Shown in pieces: positions 1 through 13,200 of a stretch of DNA of 64,000 bases. Position numbers and translations under genes: made by a program. Under the pieces are notes generated by a model, which saw only the letters and a program-made list of their open reading frames with translations, searched no databases and was not told where the DNA came from. The DNA comes from Ectocarpus siliculosus (lineage: Eukaryota > Sar > Phaeophyceae > Ectocarpales > Ectocarpaceae), in NCBI GenBank assembly GCA_000310025.1, contig FN649739.1, forward strand, positions 526,737-590,736, written 5' to 3'. The first letter of the stretch is position 1, and the number at the start of each line of letters is the position of its first letter.

Positions 1-1163
1 AATACTGGGTTGGGTCTTCGATCCAGTGTTTCAGCTGCTGAGAGACAAGGCGTTCGGGATACAGGAGGTTAGATCGTTCTGCTTTTCGCTCTGGTGTGTA
101 GACAATATATCGTGAATTCTCTGCTACGGATCGTTGACGTCAAGGGCGAAATCACGAGGGCTGCAGGAATGGCCCTCGAATGGGGTTTTTGTTGATTTTC
201 TTGGGCATGCTGTTGAAAATGACGGTGACCCCTGAAGCAGACAAACGCACAGGATAAAACGTTGAAAAAAGGACTATGCTGTCGTTGGATGAAGTTCGTG
301 CTTTCCTCATAAATGCCATGGCTTCTGATGTCGTGAATCGTTGTATAATGTAGAGTGCGGACAAAGCCAACTTTTGGGTGAACCTGGTACTCAGCGGTTG
401 ATCGTGTGTCGTAAATTTGTCACTTAAGGGGTGCTTCGCATCGGTTCACTACACGCTGACGTTTTTTTTGTGCGGTGCGGCCCGTGGTTTATACAACGGC
501 GAAATATGTCCGAAACATCTGCGAAAATGATCATCACTTACTGAATGCCCTGTTTTCTCACAATTCGCTCTAAACGGCGCGACAGGGATACTACGAGTTC
601 GATGTGGATGTGTCCTTCTACGAGATCTTCGACGAGATAATCACCGACCTGATCAAGCCGGATAACCTGGCGAGTACACACATTCACGCACACCCGACAC
701 CCCCACGCATCAACCACACACGCGGTGGTCCCCATTGTCTCGACTGCTTGCAATTCTTCCATGAAGCGCTTCGAACTTCAGGGGTGGTAATCCATGGAGG
801 TCGGGGACTCCTTGTGATGACCGTTTTCGCACGATCAAGACAAACATACCCCAAGGCGACTGAATGTGGTGATATCAACATAGTCTGAAAGCCGCCCTGT
901 CGCAGAAAGGACGGCATGGGGAGGTCAGGGGGGACATTGGCCAAAGGAAGGGTGTCCGACACCCGAATCAAAGTGTGTTTGGTTTTAGAACAGGAAGAGC
1001 AACTTTCCAACTTGGGAAAGCGATGGAGAGGGAGACCCCCAAAAACCAATGCTACGCACACACAGAATTTTTATCAGAGGTGCTAAACAGATGTCCACTC
1101 TGTAGCCCCGGGAGCGCCATAATTTTCCCTCCTCGTTAGCCTTCCCAATCATCCACCGTGCTT

Positions 1164-1233
<70 letters not shown>

Positions 1234-4200
1234 CTCTCTTTCCCACACAAAATGCTTCCTATTCTTCGGACCTTCTCATTTAACGCATGCCGGTAAATGT
1301 CTGCGTTTCGTGTTTTCACAGGACCTGCAAGTGAAACTTCACCCAATGCGAGGTTTCGAAGTGGAAGGGGTTTCGAGGACCAGAATAGAGTCCCCGCAGG
1401 ACGGACGGCGTCTCGTAAAATCGGGGAGGATAAACAGGAGGACCCAGGTGGGAATCGGGTTAGGGTCGGATTCGGTGCTGGAGGCCTAGGCGACAGGTCT
1501 ACAAGAATTTCTGAGTTAGTCTACTTGGAAGTGTTTTGCGTGAGGCACGAAAATGGCAGATGGGGTAGGCTGCCTAGACAAGCCGCTGTTGAACCCTCGA
1601 CAACAAGAAACAAACTCGTGCGCCGTTCTGTCGTCTCTTGTAAACGCGAAGAGCATTCCCGAACGACCCTGAGCTAGAGCCCGCCTCGCGGGGAAAATAT
1701 GCTCCCCATGACCTCAAAAAACATCTGTTCTGTTGTCGCAAAGCTATGCTATGCATGTGCTGGACTCCACGTAAAAGACGCCATGCTTGCTCAAGTTGCT
1801 ACGAGAGCGACCGGACTGATTGCGTGCTTTTCTTCCGGAAACCAAACCACCAGATCCTACCAAACGGTCCCGCCCAAGACTCAGCTTCAGCAGTGCTCCA
1901 GATTGTGCTCACTCAGCGGGAGGGCGAGTCGGAAGACCAGTATAGGCAAGGAACCAACCGCAGTATCCCTTCGCCTACTGCACGCTGGTTGGTCTCGGTT
2001 TAGCTCCTGCCTGTTCGGCATTACTTACGAAACAACTTCGTCAATAGCTGCTGTACAGAGACACTAAGAGCTACCCTTGTACGGCGCACTCTGTCAGCCA
2101 GGCAACTTCCACAGCACAAGTCGTGTCATCCAGCAACTTGATGTCAGAGAAAACTAGTACCTCGGCCTAGCCTTAACGAGTTGCGTGGTACTTACTTCAC
2201 CGGTGTAAGTGTAGCCAGACAAAATTTTTCGATTCGCCCTCGCAGCAAGCAACACGTGACACAAAAGGTCCAAAGCGAAAAAAACGCCTAACTCCCGTAA
2301 TCATGAACTATTCGAGGCAACGTGTACACACCAAGAAAGAAAACGTTAAGCGGACGGGAAACACCTGCTTCACGCTCACGAGCTCAACCGGCCATTTTTC
2401 TGCAAACAGACACCTACACTCCGTTGCCCTGTTCGTGGAGGCTCCGTCCACGCACAAGCTGGTCTGCACCCCCGACGACCTCCGACTCACGCAGGGCCCC
2501 ACGCTCAACCGCTCGTTGCTGGCCTTTAAGGAGGTGAGGTAGCGTAAGCTTCTTCGAGCACTGGATGTTCCTCGACTGTCGCCGCAGCCACCGTTGCTAC
2601 TACCACTCCTAGCCTATCGTGAAAATCAATGTTCTGGTCTTCCGCAAGGATTTATGGTCGTAGGTCTTGCTGCAGATGTGATCGACAAGAGACGAGCAGA
2701 CTGATTGCGTGGGCGGCAGGCCGTAGCATGGTTTTAATCGATGGGCAAACTGTAACAAGCACCGTGTGCAATACATCAGAATGCGCCAACATATCATGCT
2801 TGCAACTTGCAGGATTGTGGCAGGGAATGGTTCATCCTATGGGGCCCACGTCTTGAATTATTTCGCCAAAACTCGCCCTAAATCGTCCTCAATCTATTTC
2901 ACACCCCATAATCGCCGTAATTCGGCATCGATACAAGTCACACAACTGACACAATGGTTGCGTCTCGCTTCCTTCTTTTCCCGGTGCTCTCCGAATGCTC
3001 TCTTGCAGGTTGCCAAGGCTCTGTCTTCCGAGAAGCAGATCCGATTCGCGCCGTTCGGGGACGGCAGGCTTACCGAGGTGCGCCCTGAGAAAAAACTGAA
3101 TATAACGGTAGTCATTTCGGGTGTAACGGCAGTACTTCCGAGTACAACGGTGGTACGTTCGAGGGCAGCTGCAGCCTTGTCCCCGCGGATCGTGCCCGTA
3201 CGATTGATGCCCCTACCAACCGAAACGAACCGTCGAAACTCCTCACCATTTTCGGGAGAGGGGGTAGAAGAAAAATCCTGCGTGCTGCCGCGATGGTCCG
3301 TTTTCTCCCACGATCCTTCACAAGAGGTAGTCAACGAAAAGAAAGGGCATTAGAAAAGGGGGCCAACGAAGCACGGCTTCAAAGATGACAGCGCCGCAGC
3401 TGTGGGGTGCGTCTCTCGATGCACCAGGAACAAACATCCGTCTCGGCAAGGGCGTTTGATTCATGAGAATATTGTGGAACGTACGGGCGGAGACAGGAAA
3501 CTTTCTACGCCCCCCTCCCCTGGCCTTGCATGGCCGGGGCAACGTGGTTAGTGCACATTCCGGCTAGTCCTTACCCTTCCGTAGGGATGTAGCCGACATA
3601 TCTACTCTTGTGACTCAACACATTGTCCCCAATGTTGTTCGTGCGTGCTTCTTCACCTTGCCTTCCCGCCGTCTCCTTATCGCGATAGGTTCTCCAAACG
3701 TCTCTCGGTGGGAACGCTATCGTGCTAGTCATTGCCTGCCTCTCCCGGTCGGACTCGATCAAGGTAAGCTCGATGTTGTGCACTATTTTGTTTTTAGCTT
3801 AGGGTTACGAGGCTCATGATCGTCGTGGTCAAAAACAGGTCGGTGAAGCACAAGCAGCAAACAACTACTACAACGCCGATGGCGACGATGACGACGACGA
3901 CCGCACCATCGGTGCGGGGTGTACGGCGGCACTCTAATTCTGCACCTTGTATGGTTTAGAGTCTGCGACTCAAGTTATGTTCCACACGCCATGTGCCCTT
4001 CCGTGTTGATGATGAGGTTGTTACGGTCACAAGTGCTCTTACCGTTAGTACACAGCAGCTGCCCAATCCCAGTCACGCGCCCAGCAGCTGCCCAATCCCA
4101 GTCACGCGCCCATTCCGTTCGACTCAACACAATTCGGCATCTACTGTTTAGCTGCTGTTCGTTTGTAACAATTGCTTTTACCCCTTCTGCGTGGTCCTCG

Positions 4201-7200
4201 GCGAGCAAGGTGAACACAGCAACGATGGCCGTCATCCAGAACCTGCAAGCAGCCATGCACTACCCCGTGGCGAACACCGAGCTAATTCAGGCGAGCAAGA
4301 ACCAAACCTGTACACGCTCCCAAATCCAACTCTACCCTTGTACTTCACCATTTGTTGGTGACAGCTTCCACGAGGGTCCATTGGAGTTCTACGCCCTACC
4401 AATTCCACTCCAGGAGACACATATCCCAAACTGACCATCTCACCAGAAGAAGGTTAAAGTCCACGGAATGAGGGATGTTCGGGATAAGGGTCAATTTGAC
4501 GGCACCCTCAAGCCTGGACGACGTAGCTGCTTTTAACGCTCACGGGGGGACACGAAACACGTGTATGTAGCGAGGGTAGTGTCTTGTCTACAGCGCTTCA
4601 CGTGGTACCAGGAGAGGGAACGTAAACTTGTTTTTGTCAGCGTACCATTAGGTTTGCCAACACGCACCACCCGACCGACCTTTATGGGCGGACGAAAGAG
4701 GGATTCGATGCTAGAGCCCGAGCCGGGATGAAGCACAACAGTTGCAACGATATGAAGGAACTGCAGTATTCTTGCTATGCCGTCAGGTCTATCAACCTCT
4801 GTGCTTCATCCTATAGTCGGATGGACGAGCACGCCTCAAGGAACCCCTTGGTTTGCGTCGACGAATCCTCTCACGTTACACTTCCGTCACAACCACCGTG
4901 TCTTCCAGGGCCTGGTGCTCAAGTACCAATTCATGCTGGCCAACTCCTTGGGGGGCAGGGGCGTAGTGGGCGGGGGGAAGGGGGGGGCGGGGGGCGACGG
5001 TGCAGTGAACGCTCAGCGTATGCGTGCGCTGGAAGGGCAAGTACTGCAGGCCAGGATGGAAAGCAATGAGTCGAAGGAAGATGCGGCGAAGGTCGGTGGA
5101 GGTAGAGGTGTACTACTGTAGATCCGTACACATCGTTTGGAACTGTTTCCTCCGACTATTTCGAAAGTGAAACTTACAACAATGGTCTTCGCGTCTTCAG
5201 CGGTTCGTCGATGGCACGGAACATGCATACCGAAGATAACAGTGTTTGGTTGTGGCGCTTCCGATTTTCCGTTGGACGAAGCGGGTGCCTCGAGAGGCAA
5301 ACAAAACAAATAAGGAGCATGGAGCCGTAAAAAACTCCTCCAAGGCTGTGTCTGTTCGTGGAGATGACTGACTAACCCAACGAAAGGTTTTGGTATGTTG
5401 ATATTTTGGGCATGCATTATATATCGGCGTGTGAGGCCCAGGAGGCAGTAGCAGAAAAAGCAGCAACAAAGCCACCGTGCCACCTCCAACGCCCCCCTTT
5501 CAAACGACGACGACCACCACCACGACTAACGACAACACACCCACCACGACAACGACAATTATGACGACGTCGCTGTTAAAATCAAGAGCGACAACAGCAG
5601 AACACACCAGGAACATTCAATCAGGTCTAAAATATATTTCAGGCTCATGCTTCGCCCGACGCCAGGTGTACAAAATGCTCGAGCTGTTCAAGGCCAAGTA
5701 CGTCAAGCTGGTCGAGACCAAATCCAGCCAATCGATGTGAGTTTAGATTGATGACATTTTCTATCGTTCTTCTGTGGAACCTTCAACTGTTAGACGACGT
5801 GTGTACGGATAGTTTGTCGCGTTCAACGGCAAAATCATCGTGTGCGGATCTAGTACAGTAGTGAACCGTCAAGCCTGCACTTGCCAACCGTGGTGGTTCA
5901 TGTAACTGTGGCGACGCCAATAACTGGCGTTTTCCCAGATGACTTCGCCGTAGGCGGTTGAGGCGTTCAAGCACTTAACGAATCGCTCCGTGCTGGGGAT
6001 GCTGCTACGTTGTCTTTTTTACCAGACGAAGGGCGGTTCTTCGATTCGACCAAGCTGGCATTGCGGTTTAGGCTTTACCAAATGCACTCGAGTGTGTCTG
6101 CTGCTGCCAGTTTCAGCAACGGCTGCACAAACCAGGCAACCCAACCACACATCAATAGTTTGCGGAAATGCCGCTATCTTTCGACATCCGAGCTCCAACG
6201 GCCGCTGAAAGCGGGATTCGTTGTTGAATAGGCCCTTAAATAAGCTCCAAACCCTTGGTACCTATGCGGGAACGGCTACTCTAGGGAGCTGATCTCGGCC
6301 GAGGAGGGCAAGCTGGCCGTCTCACGCTCCCTGCTGGATCTCAAGCTGGAGCACTCCAAGCTGCTGGAGAGGTTCGAGTCCGACCGCTACGCCCTGACGA
6401 CGGATCTGCTCGCCGCCAAGAACGAGGTGGTCGAGCTCGAGATGGGGTAAGCGTGTATGAAAACCTCGAAGTTAGCACACACGGGACGTAGTGCTAGGGG
6501 TCAAAATGAGCTACCAACAAAAGGGGGCTGAGACGAAGGGCCACCCATCGCTCGAAATGGGGGTGAGCAGTGAGTAGGCACACTTATTTTGCGGGTTTTG
6601 GTTGCGCCGCACAATACTCATTTGCTTGCCAATCTCCGGTTGTTCTCTGTGATTCCCAAATTACCGGTTGGCCGACCATGAGGTAGTCAAGCTTTGGAGA
6701 AGACAAGCAGGGTCACCCACAAAAACCATGACACGCATGTTTGTGCGAGTTTGGAGTCAAGAGAACGGCTGCAGTATCGATTTTCTGGAGTCCGAAAACA
6801 ACTATAAGGCGGGACTAGACTTCGCGCGACAGAACGTCAGGTGTTACGCCCACGTAGTACATGACCGACGACCCCTGGTGTCACATTTACGACGAGATCA
6901 CCCTTGGAAAGAAATTTTTGATAGATGTGGGTGCTTGTCCGACACCCAAACGCTTTCCCGACTTTCTCGTGCGTCTTCTCTGCGTCTGCACCCCCATGTG
7001 TCAGGCGTCGACAAAAAATCTAGTTTTTGCTGTCGAAAGCGTAAACGAGTCTGTGAAAATACACTCTTCAAGGAAGACGAGCAACCCACACCTAAAAACA
7101 CAGTCGGGCTACCCATACACCGTGCTATTTGCCCTTGCTTCTTCTCGCCCACGTCCTGGGACAGGTTGCAAGAGTCTGAAGCCGCCCGCGCCTCCAAAGA

Positions 7201-10200
7201 CAGAGAAGCAGCAACTGCTGTTGCCGAGCGGGACGCGATGCAGGTATGTAGGTACGGATGGCGCAGACGTCTAAAGTACAGTATGAAGTTCTCGAATGTA
7301 GCAAGAACCTCGGGGTCGATCAAAAAAAGGAAATGTTTGAAGTTCCCACAGCCTTCACCTCTCGTCCGGTGGTGGGGCACGTCCACGGTACGACGCTCTC
7401 CACGCCTCCGTCAACATTCCGTGTAGATGCAATTCGTTGTCGGCGCCCCTGAACGACGACTCATCATCTGGTAATGTGTCAAACATGCAACATAGAGGTC
7501 TTCGCAGAAGTCTTCCCCAAGGGATTCAGAGAGGGTAGACTTCAACCTCAGCCATCAAACTCGGAGTTTCATATGTTGTTTGTTTTCAGCGGCGCGTTTA
7601 CTCGCTCTCTGCCTGTGTCTGTAAATACCCCCCCGCTCTCTCCCTCTATCCCCCCCCCCGTGTTTGCCATCGGGATTCGGTTTTCGTCGCTTGGCAACGA
7701 CGTTGTAGAACAAGCCGATCACTTCGTGAGCTCGGCAACCAGGTTACCGTTTTTTTTCTTCTTGCCTTTGTTTTTGTTTTTTGCGGTAACCATGAGTGGT
7801 GGTCGAGTAGATTATGTTGTGCGGGGTCGAGAACCCTCACTCCGCGCAAAGGGGGATGATCGCACCACGTTGTGTTAAATTGGTCAAGCACCCCCGAGGA
7901 AGTTACAAAGTGCTTAAAACTACTCTGGATTTCAAAGCACAGAAAATAATTTAAGCCATACGCAGCTGTCATCCGTACGCAAGGAAGTAAGCACGAGATG
8001 CCGAACACCCTTAGCAGGATGCAGCGCACCCTTCATGCGACTCGCCGAATACCTCACGGCGCCTCGCGCTCGGTGATGTGAGAGCCAGGTCCGGTGAGAA
8101 CCCGGCGTGCTCCGTCCCGGCTTTGTAGGGATGTGAGTTCAATGGTCTAACGACTACGGCATGCACGACTATGAGTACACCCCCCCCTCCCCCTCTACCC
8201 TCTCGAATTCTTCCCAATTTGTCTCTCCACCTCCTCTTCTCTCGCTCGGTCTTCGTTGGATTCCGTCCGCGTGTTTTCTGAAAAGGAAAAACTGAAAGAA
8301 GCGGAAAAGGCGGCGCAGGAGTTGCGCGAGGGCTTTGGGGCCGAGGAGTCAAAGAGTGTCGAGATGGCCGCGGAGCTTCTTACTCTCGTGAACCAGAAAA
8401 CCCATCTTGAAATGGTATGTATGGTAGAACGGTTTCAGCGACAAACATATGACGGTCTCGAAGCAGGTCTCCTCCGTTTCAAGCACCTCAGACACCTGAA
8501 ACGTGGCTGGGGATGAGACAAGATATATTGTGCAGAGCGCCGCAGTCGTTAAATTTCTCGCACTAGTCTACCTGTGTTTGTTCGGTGGATCGATGTGTCG
8601 ATTCCGGTTTTCGACAATATCCAAGTCGGAATGAAGGAGAGTACTCAAACGGCCTTGCTTGCTTCTGCCCATACAGAACGTGATAAGGAAGCGCATTAAA
8701 AACCCTCAAGGCTGGTGTCTAATCTCGCGTTACGTGCATACCCTTGCAGAGAAGCGTGGGTTATGTGTAGTACGAGCCTTAACACGTTCTAACGCTTCGT
8801 TGCCCCCGAAGACGTAGGCTACGTACTGTAGCTTAGATGTATCATATTTCGCTACATCAGCATCAACAAATCCACACGCTTGTACGCCCAAAAAAAACGG
8901 TTACAGGTGAAAGAGGATCTCGAACGACAAGTGGAGGACTTCTCCTCGAGAGTTCGTATGCTGGAGCTTGACCTGAGAACAGCAAGGGACGACATGCGCG
9001 GTCTGAGAGAGGATACAGAGGTGGCCCAGAAGAAGGCTGGCGTCTTGGAAATCGCAAAGGTACCAGCCTGCAACGAGTCTCGACAAAGTGAATGCTGACG
9101 AAGACGTACGTTGGCAAGGGTTGTCCATGACTTTGCGCTTTCGAAGGTAGACATCGGATATATGTCCTCAAACCTCAGTCTCGTCAGCGTGCGACGAGAG
9201 GGAAAAACTTCACCGGAACCAAGTCCAGGTAACTTGTGGTTTCGACTCTACTCAAGCAGCAACGTGGGTACAACCACATAGCCCTCTTCCTCACCAAGGG
9301 ATTTTACGGCCCTTTTTCCATGGCTACAGTCGAGGACAACCTCACAGATCTATCCCCCACCGTCCATCTGATCTCTATCGCATGATGAAGCATGCTGATT
9401 GGTTTAACGTATAGGCTGAGCCATTGTTTTCTGTTCGCAGTATCCTCCCAATCCACGCCCCGCGTGTTCCTTAGTGCTCGTTTGGTCGCCGTCTGCCTGC
9501 CTGTTGCCCCTCTCTCAAGGCGAAAGCTGAGCTTGATCTTCAGAGGGCACAAGTGGAGTGGGAGTCACAGGCGTTAGACAACCACAGGTGACTTGTCGCT
9601 AATGTCTTTGCCACACGCTTTGCCTTCATCACTACCCAGATTTTAGGAATTTGCTTCAGTGGAAGATAGGGCGTGAAAAAAGGTAGAAATCTTCTGGTAG
9701 TAGAAACATTCCACCATGATGTGGAACGTTTCTCCCCCTTCTCCGTGCACCTCTTTCTGACTCTGTATGAATATCACTGTCTCTTTGTCCATATACACAT
9801 TCACCTCTTTCTGCTTCTCTTTTGTGCAATTTTCGTTCCGTTCCTTCTTGCCGCGCCCTCCCACAACGTCGTTTCAATGGCGGAGAACTGCCGCCGACCA
9901 CAATCAGTCAGGTTGTGCCCGCTTGTTTCTTTGTGTTCATTCCATTACGTCCCGCATCGACGTCAACAGGAACAAGTACGCCCACCCACGCGTCAACCCC
10001 CCCCTGCCCCGCCGAGCTACGATGCAAGCATATCCGCGACCTCTAGGCTTTCTGAGCACGGGGACCCGGCTCTGTTCATGTCGGAACTTGTTAAACTATT
10101 CCTCGTTTGTGTCATCGTACCTCTGCTGCTACTTCTTCGTGTGCCGCAGGTCGACAGTGGCTAGGGACAACACCCGACAGGCAGAGCTGCTGGACAACCA

Positions 10201-13200
10201 CATGCAGGACTTGGCCCAGCTGGCCAAGCTGAAAGAAGACAACGAGGCTCTAAAGAAAGGGCAGGATCAGCTGCGGTAAGTCGATCACCCGCTTTCATCG
10301 ACCGGTGTGCACACCTCTTTCCTCTCGCCTATTGCACGTAGGTCGGAAAGGACTAGCGGCACAGTGGCGTTGAGTGTGATGGGAAACGCCCGGTCCCGGC
10401 CTTCACTCGTCTGGAGCTCATTGATAACAGGAACGTGTCCAATTTTTTTCTAGTCTTGTTCTCATGTACGCGGTGCTCTAGACAAGCGCAGACCTATTCT
10501 CACCCTCCGCCATTCTCTCTGGTAGGAAAGGGTGTCGGGTCGGAGACCTCGTGGACATCTCGCCTGCTGCGGGAGAAGACCAACGCAGTGCCTCTCAGTC
10601 TCGAGCTGGGAAAATCCGTTCGTCCAGATATTTCAGAAGCGATTCAACGCAATACCATCGCAGAAAATTGCCACCAGCTTGCATCCTCGCAGAGAAAATT
10701 CGTCACACCCATCCGCACTCCGTTTCACTTGGGACCGCATTTGTGCCACATTATATCTTGGAACATGATCAATACCGCTCACTGAAACGAACCACGGCGA
10801 GAGTGTCTTCGACCGTCAAAGCGAACCGAACCGAACGGATTCCATACTTCTCTCTCTCTCTCCCTCTCTCTCTCTCGCTCACCTTCTTTGAATTTTGCGC
10901 CTCTTGGTCACTCTCGCTCGTATCCCTCTCGTTAAACCATATTCACGTACACTTCGTTTCGCTTTCCATATGTTCCACGCCCCCTCCCCTACCTCGTTCT
11001 CAAGGGTGGAGGTGAAGAAGTGCGAGCGGCGATGTGAGCAGGCTCAGGAAGAAACCGCGCGCAAGGAGGAGGACCTGGCGACCAGCCGGGACGAACTGGT
11101 GGAAGCGAACGAAGAGCTGGATAGGTTGCGTCGCAAGTTCCGCGATCAGCTAGAGAATTTGGTCAGCGGCAAGGTGCGCAATAGTTTCTATTTGTGGACG
11201 GTTCACTCAGCACCATCAAAATAGCTGATGGGTTTCGAAATCCGAGCCCCCTGTATGACATGCTCCAGCTGTTCAGTCGTCAGTCTGTTTGGCTGAGGCA
11301 CATAGCAACAAATGTTTGTTGCATGAGAAATTAACAGCAGCAACACGGCGAAGGCCTAGACGAATGGCTCGGAATTCCCAGAGAAAACTACACCACTGAA
11401 TTTATGTTGTCGATGGCTGAGCGACCGGGCGAACACTGCTCCAAATCCCCCGCGGTTGGGCCGATGTGCGCAACTAACTCCAGGCTGGAACGAAAGCTTC
11501 CCGAAGAAAGAAAGACGATCAGAACAGCGACGGCGGCAGCGGTGATGCAAACAAGAGAGCGGCGCTGGAAGAGATGGTGGGCTCGTACAAGGAGAGGGAG
11601 GAGAGGGCTACGGCGGACGCCAAGCGCCTGAGGGAAGAGGCCAAAGACGCAAAGCTCAAGAACCGGGCTCTGTTTGATAGGTCAGAAGGAAGTTGAAGTA
11701 TCGAACAACAGAGAGGAAACAGCGCATTCCAGACGTTGTTCAATAGACCCGCAAACATGTGGCATGGACGTAGCGTTTTCATAGGGTTCACCGCGAAGAC
11801 GCTATGAATTTGTCATAAAGTGGACTGACTTGGCCGACGAAGCTCCTCGGTTCGGGGGGGGTGGCGTGTACTCATAGCCTAGCATGCCGTAGGTGCTAGA
11901 CCATTGACCTCGCATCCCACAAAGCCGGGACGCGCACGCCGGGTTTTCACCGGAGGGGTGTTTATCCGGGGAAACGTATCGGCACGAGGCTCCCGTTTTC
12001 CGGTGAAGCTGAAACCAGATGCCTCTCCTGCCATATTTATTTTCAGCTACTTCGCTGCAGGCGCGATAGTGTCGAAACCGCTGTACGAAACGTGCCCCGC
12101 CATTCATGCCTCAGCCTGTATTGACTCCCACACCATCCATGCGATTGATCAGGTATAAGCAGCTTCGTGGAATCTTCGAGGATTCCCTCGGGGAGGGTGA
12201 GCTTCCTCCTGACCTCCCCTCCGACGACAAGCTCATCGCGGCGGGTGCAGTGGCGGTGGGGGGGCGGGAGTCCGATGCCGAGGCACAATCCGCCTTGAAA
12301 GGTGGCGTACGTTTCAACCGATTATTTTGATATGACACACGCTCAAGGCCGACGTTCTGTAGCAGCGGTGAAGAGCCGATTGGAATCAAGTTTTGGCGAA
12401 AGACGAAACGCGCACACGGCAGGGGATCACGGCCCGAGCTACGCGCCCCGCCTGCAAAGAAGGAAGCGAGTACAATGACTTTCAAGGAACACGCATCGTG
12501 TACCTCGTCCTACAACAGCACTTGATACTTGAAATGTTCCCCTGTACTGCTGCCGACCCAACTCGACTGCACCCACGGCTCTGCTGTAGCCCGTCTGAAG
12601 GTGGCCGAGTCAGAGCTGTCAGCCCAGCAGGAGAAGAACGTGCTCACGGCCGGAGAATACTCGGAGCGTGTCGCGACCCTGGAACAGCAACTGAGGGAAG
12701 ACTCCCTGCAGGTATGGGGAGACTATTTCTATTCACCAGACGCTTCAAGCGTTTTAGAGCCCGGCTACAATAGGAGGTGGTAAAAAATGTGGTGAAGGAC
12801 ACAAACGTCTTTCCTTCCCGTACAATTCCTCACTGGTGGATCAAATAGCTCGCGTTGACAGAGCACTACTCTGTTGTCGTTATCCCTTTTGTGGCGAGTT
12901 CAGTAATTCCCGTTCTTGTTCCTTGGTGCCATAGAAAAAAAGCAAGGTTTCGTATCGATACACGTATCCGCGACCAGCGACCCCCCCCATCCCATTCCCC
13001 CGCACCGCGCCTGCATCGCCCTCTCAGATCGGCAGGTTAGAACACGAGAACCTGTCGCTATCAAAGGCTCTCGACAACGCCAGTGGGGGCCAACAGCTTC
13101 AAGACATGCAGGCCATGGTAATGAAGATGGCCTCTGCGCCAGCTGCACGGGGTGAGCGAGCACTAGACGGCGCAAACCTATAGCAGTAGCGGCATAATGC

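Noticed and set aside
985-1346. Arg-Glu repeat proteins on the minus strand
   Set aside because: They are translations of the CT/GA microsatellite.
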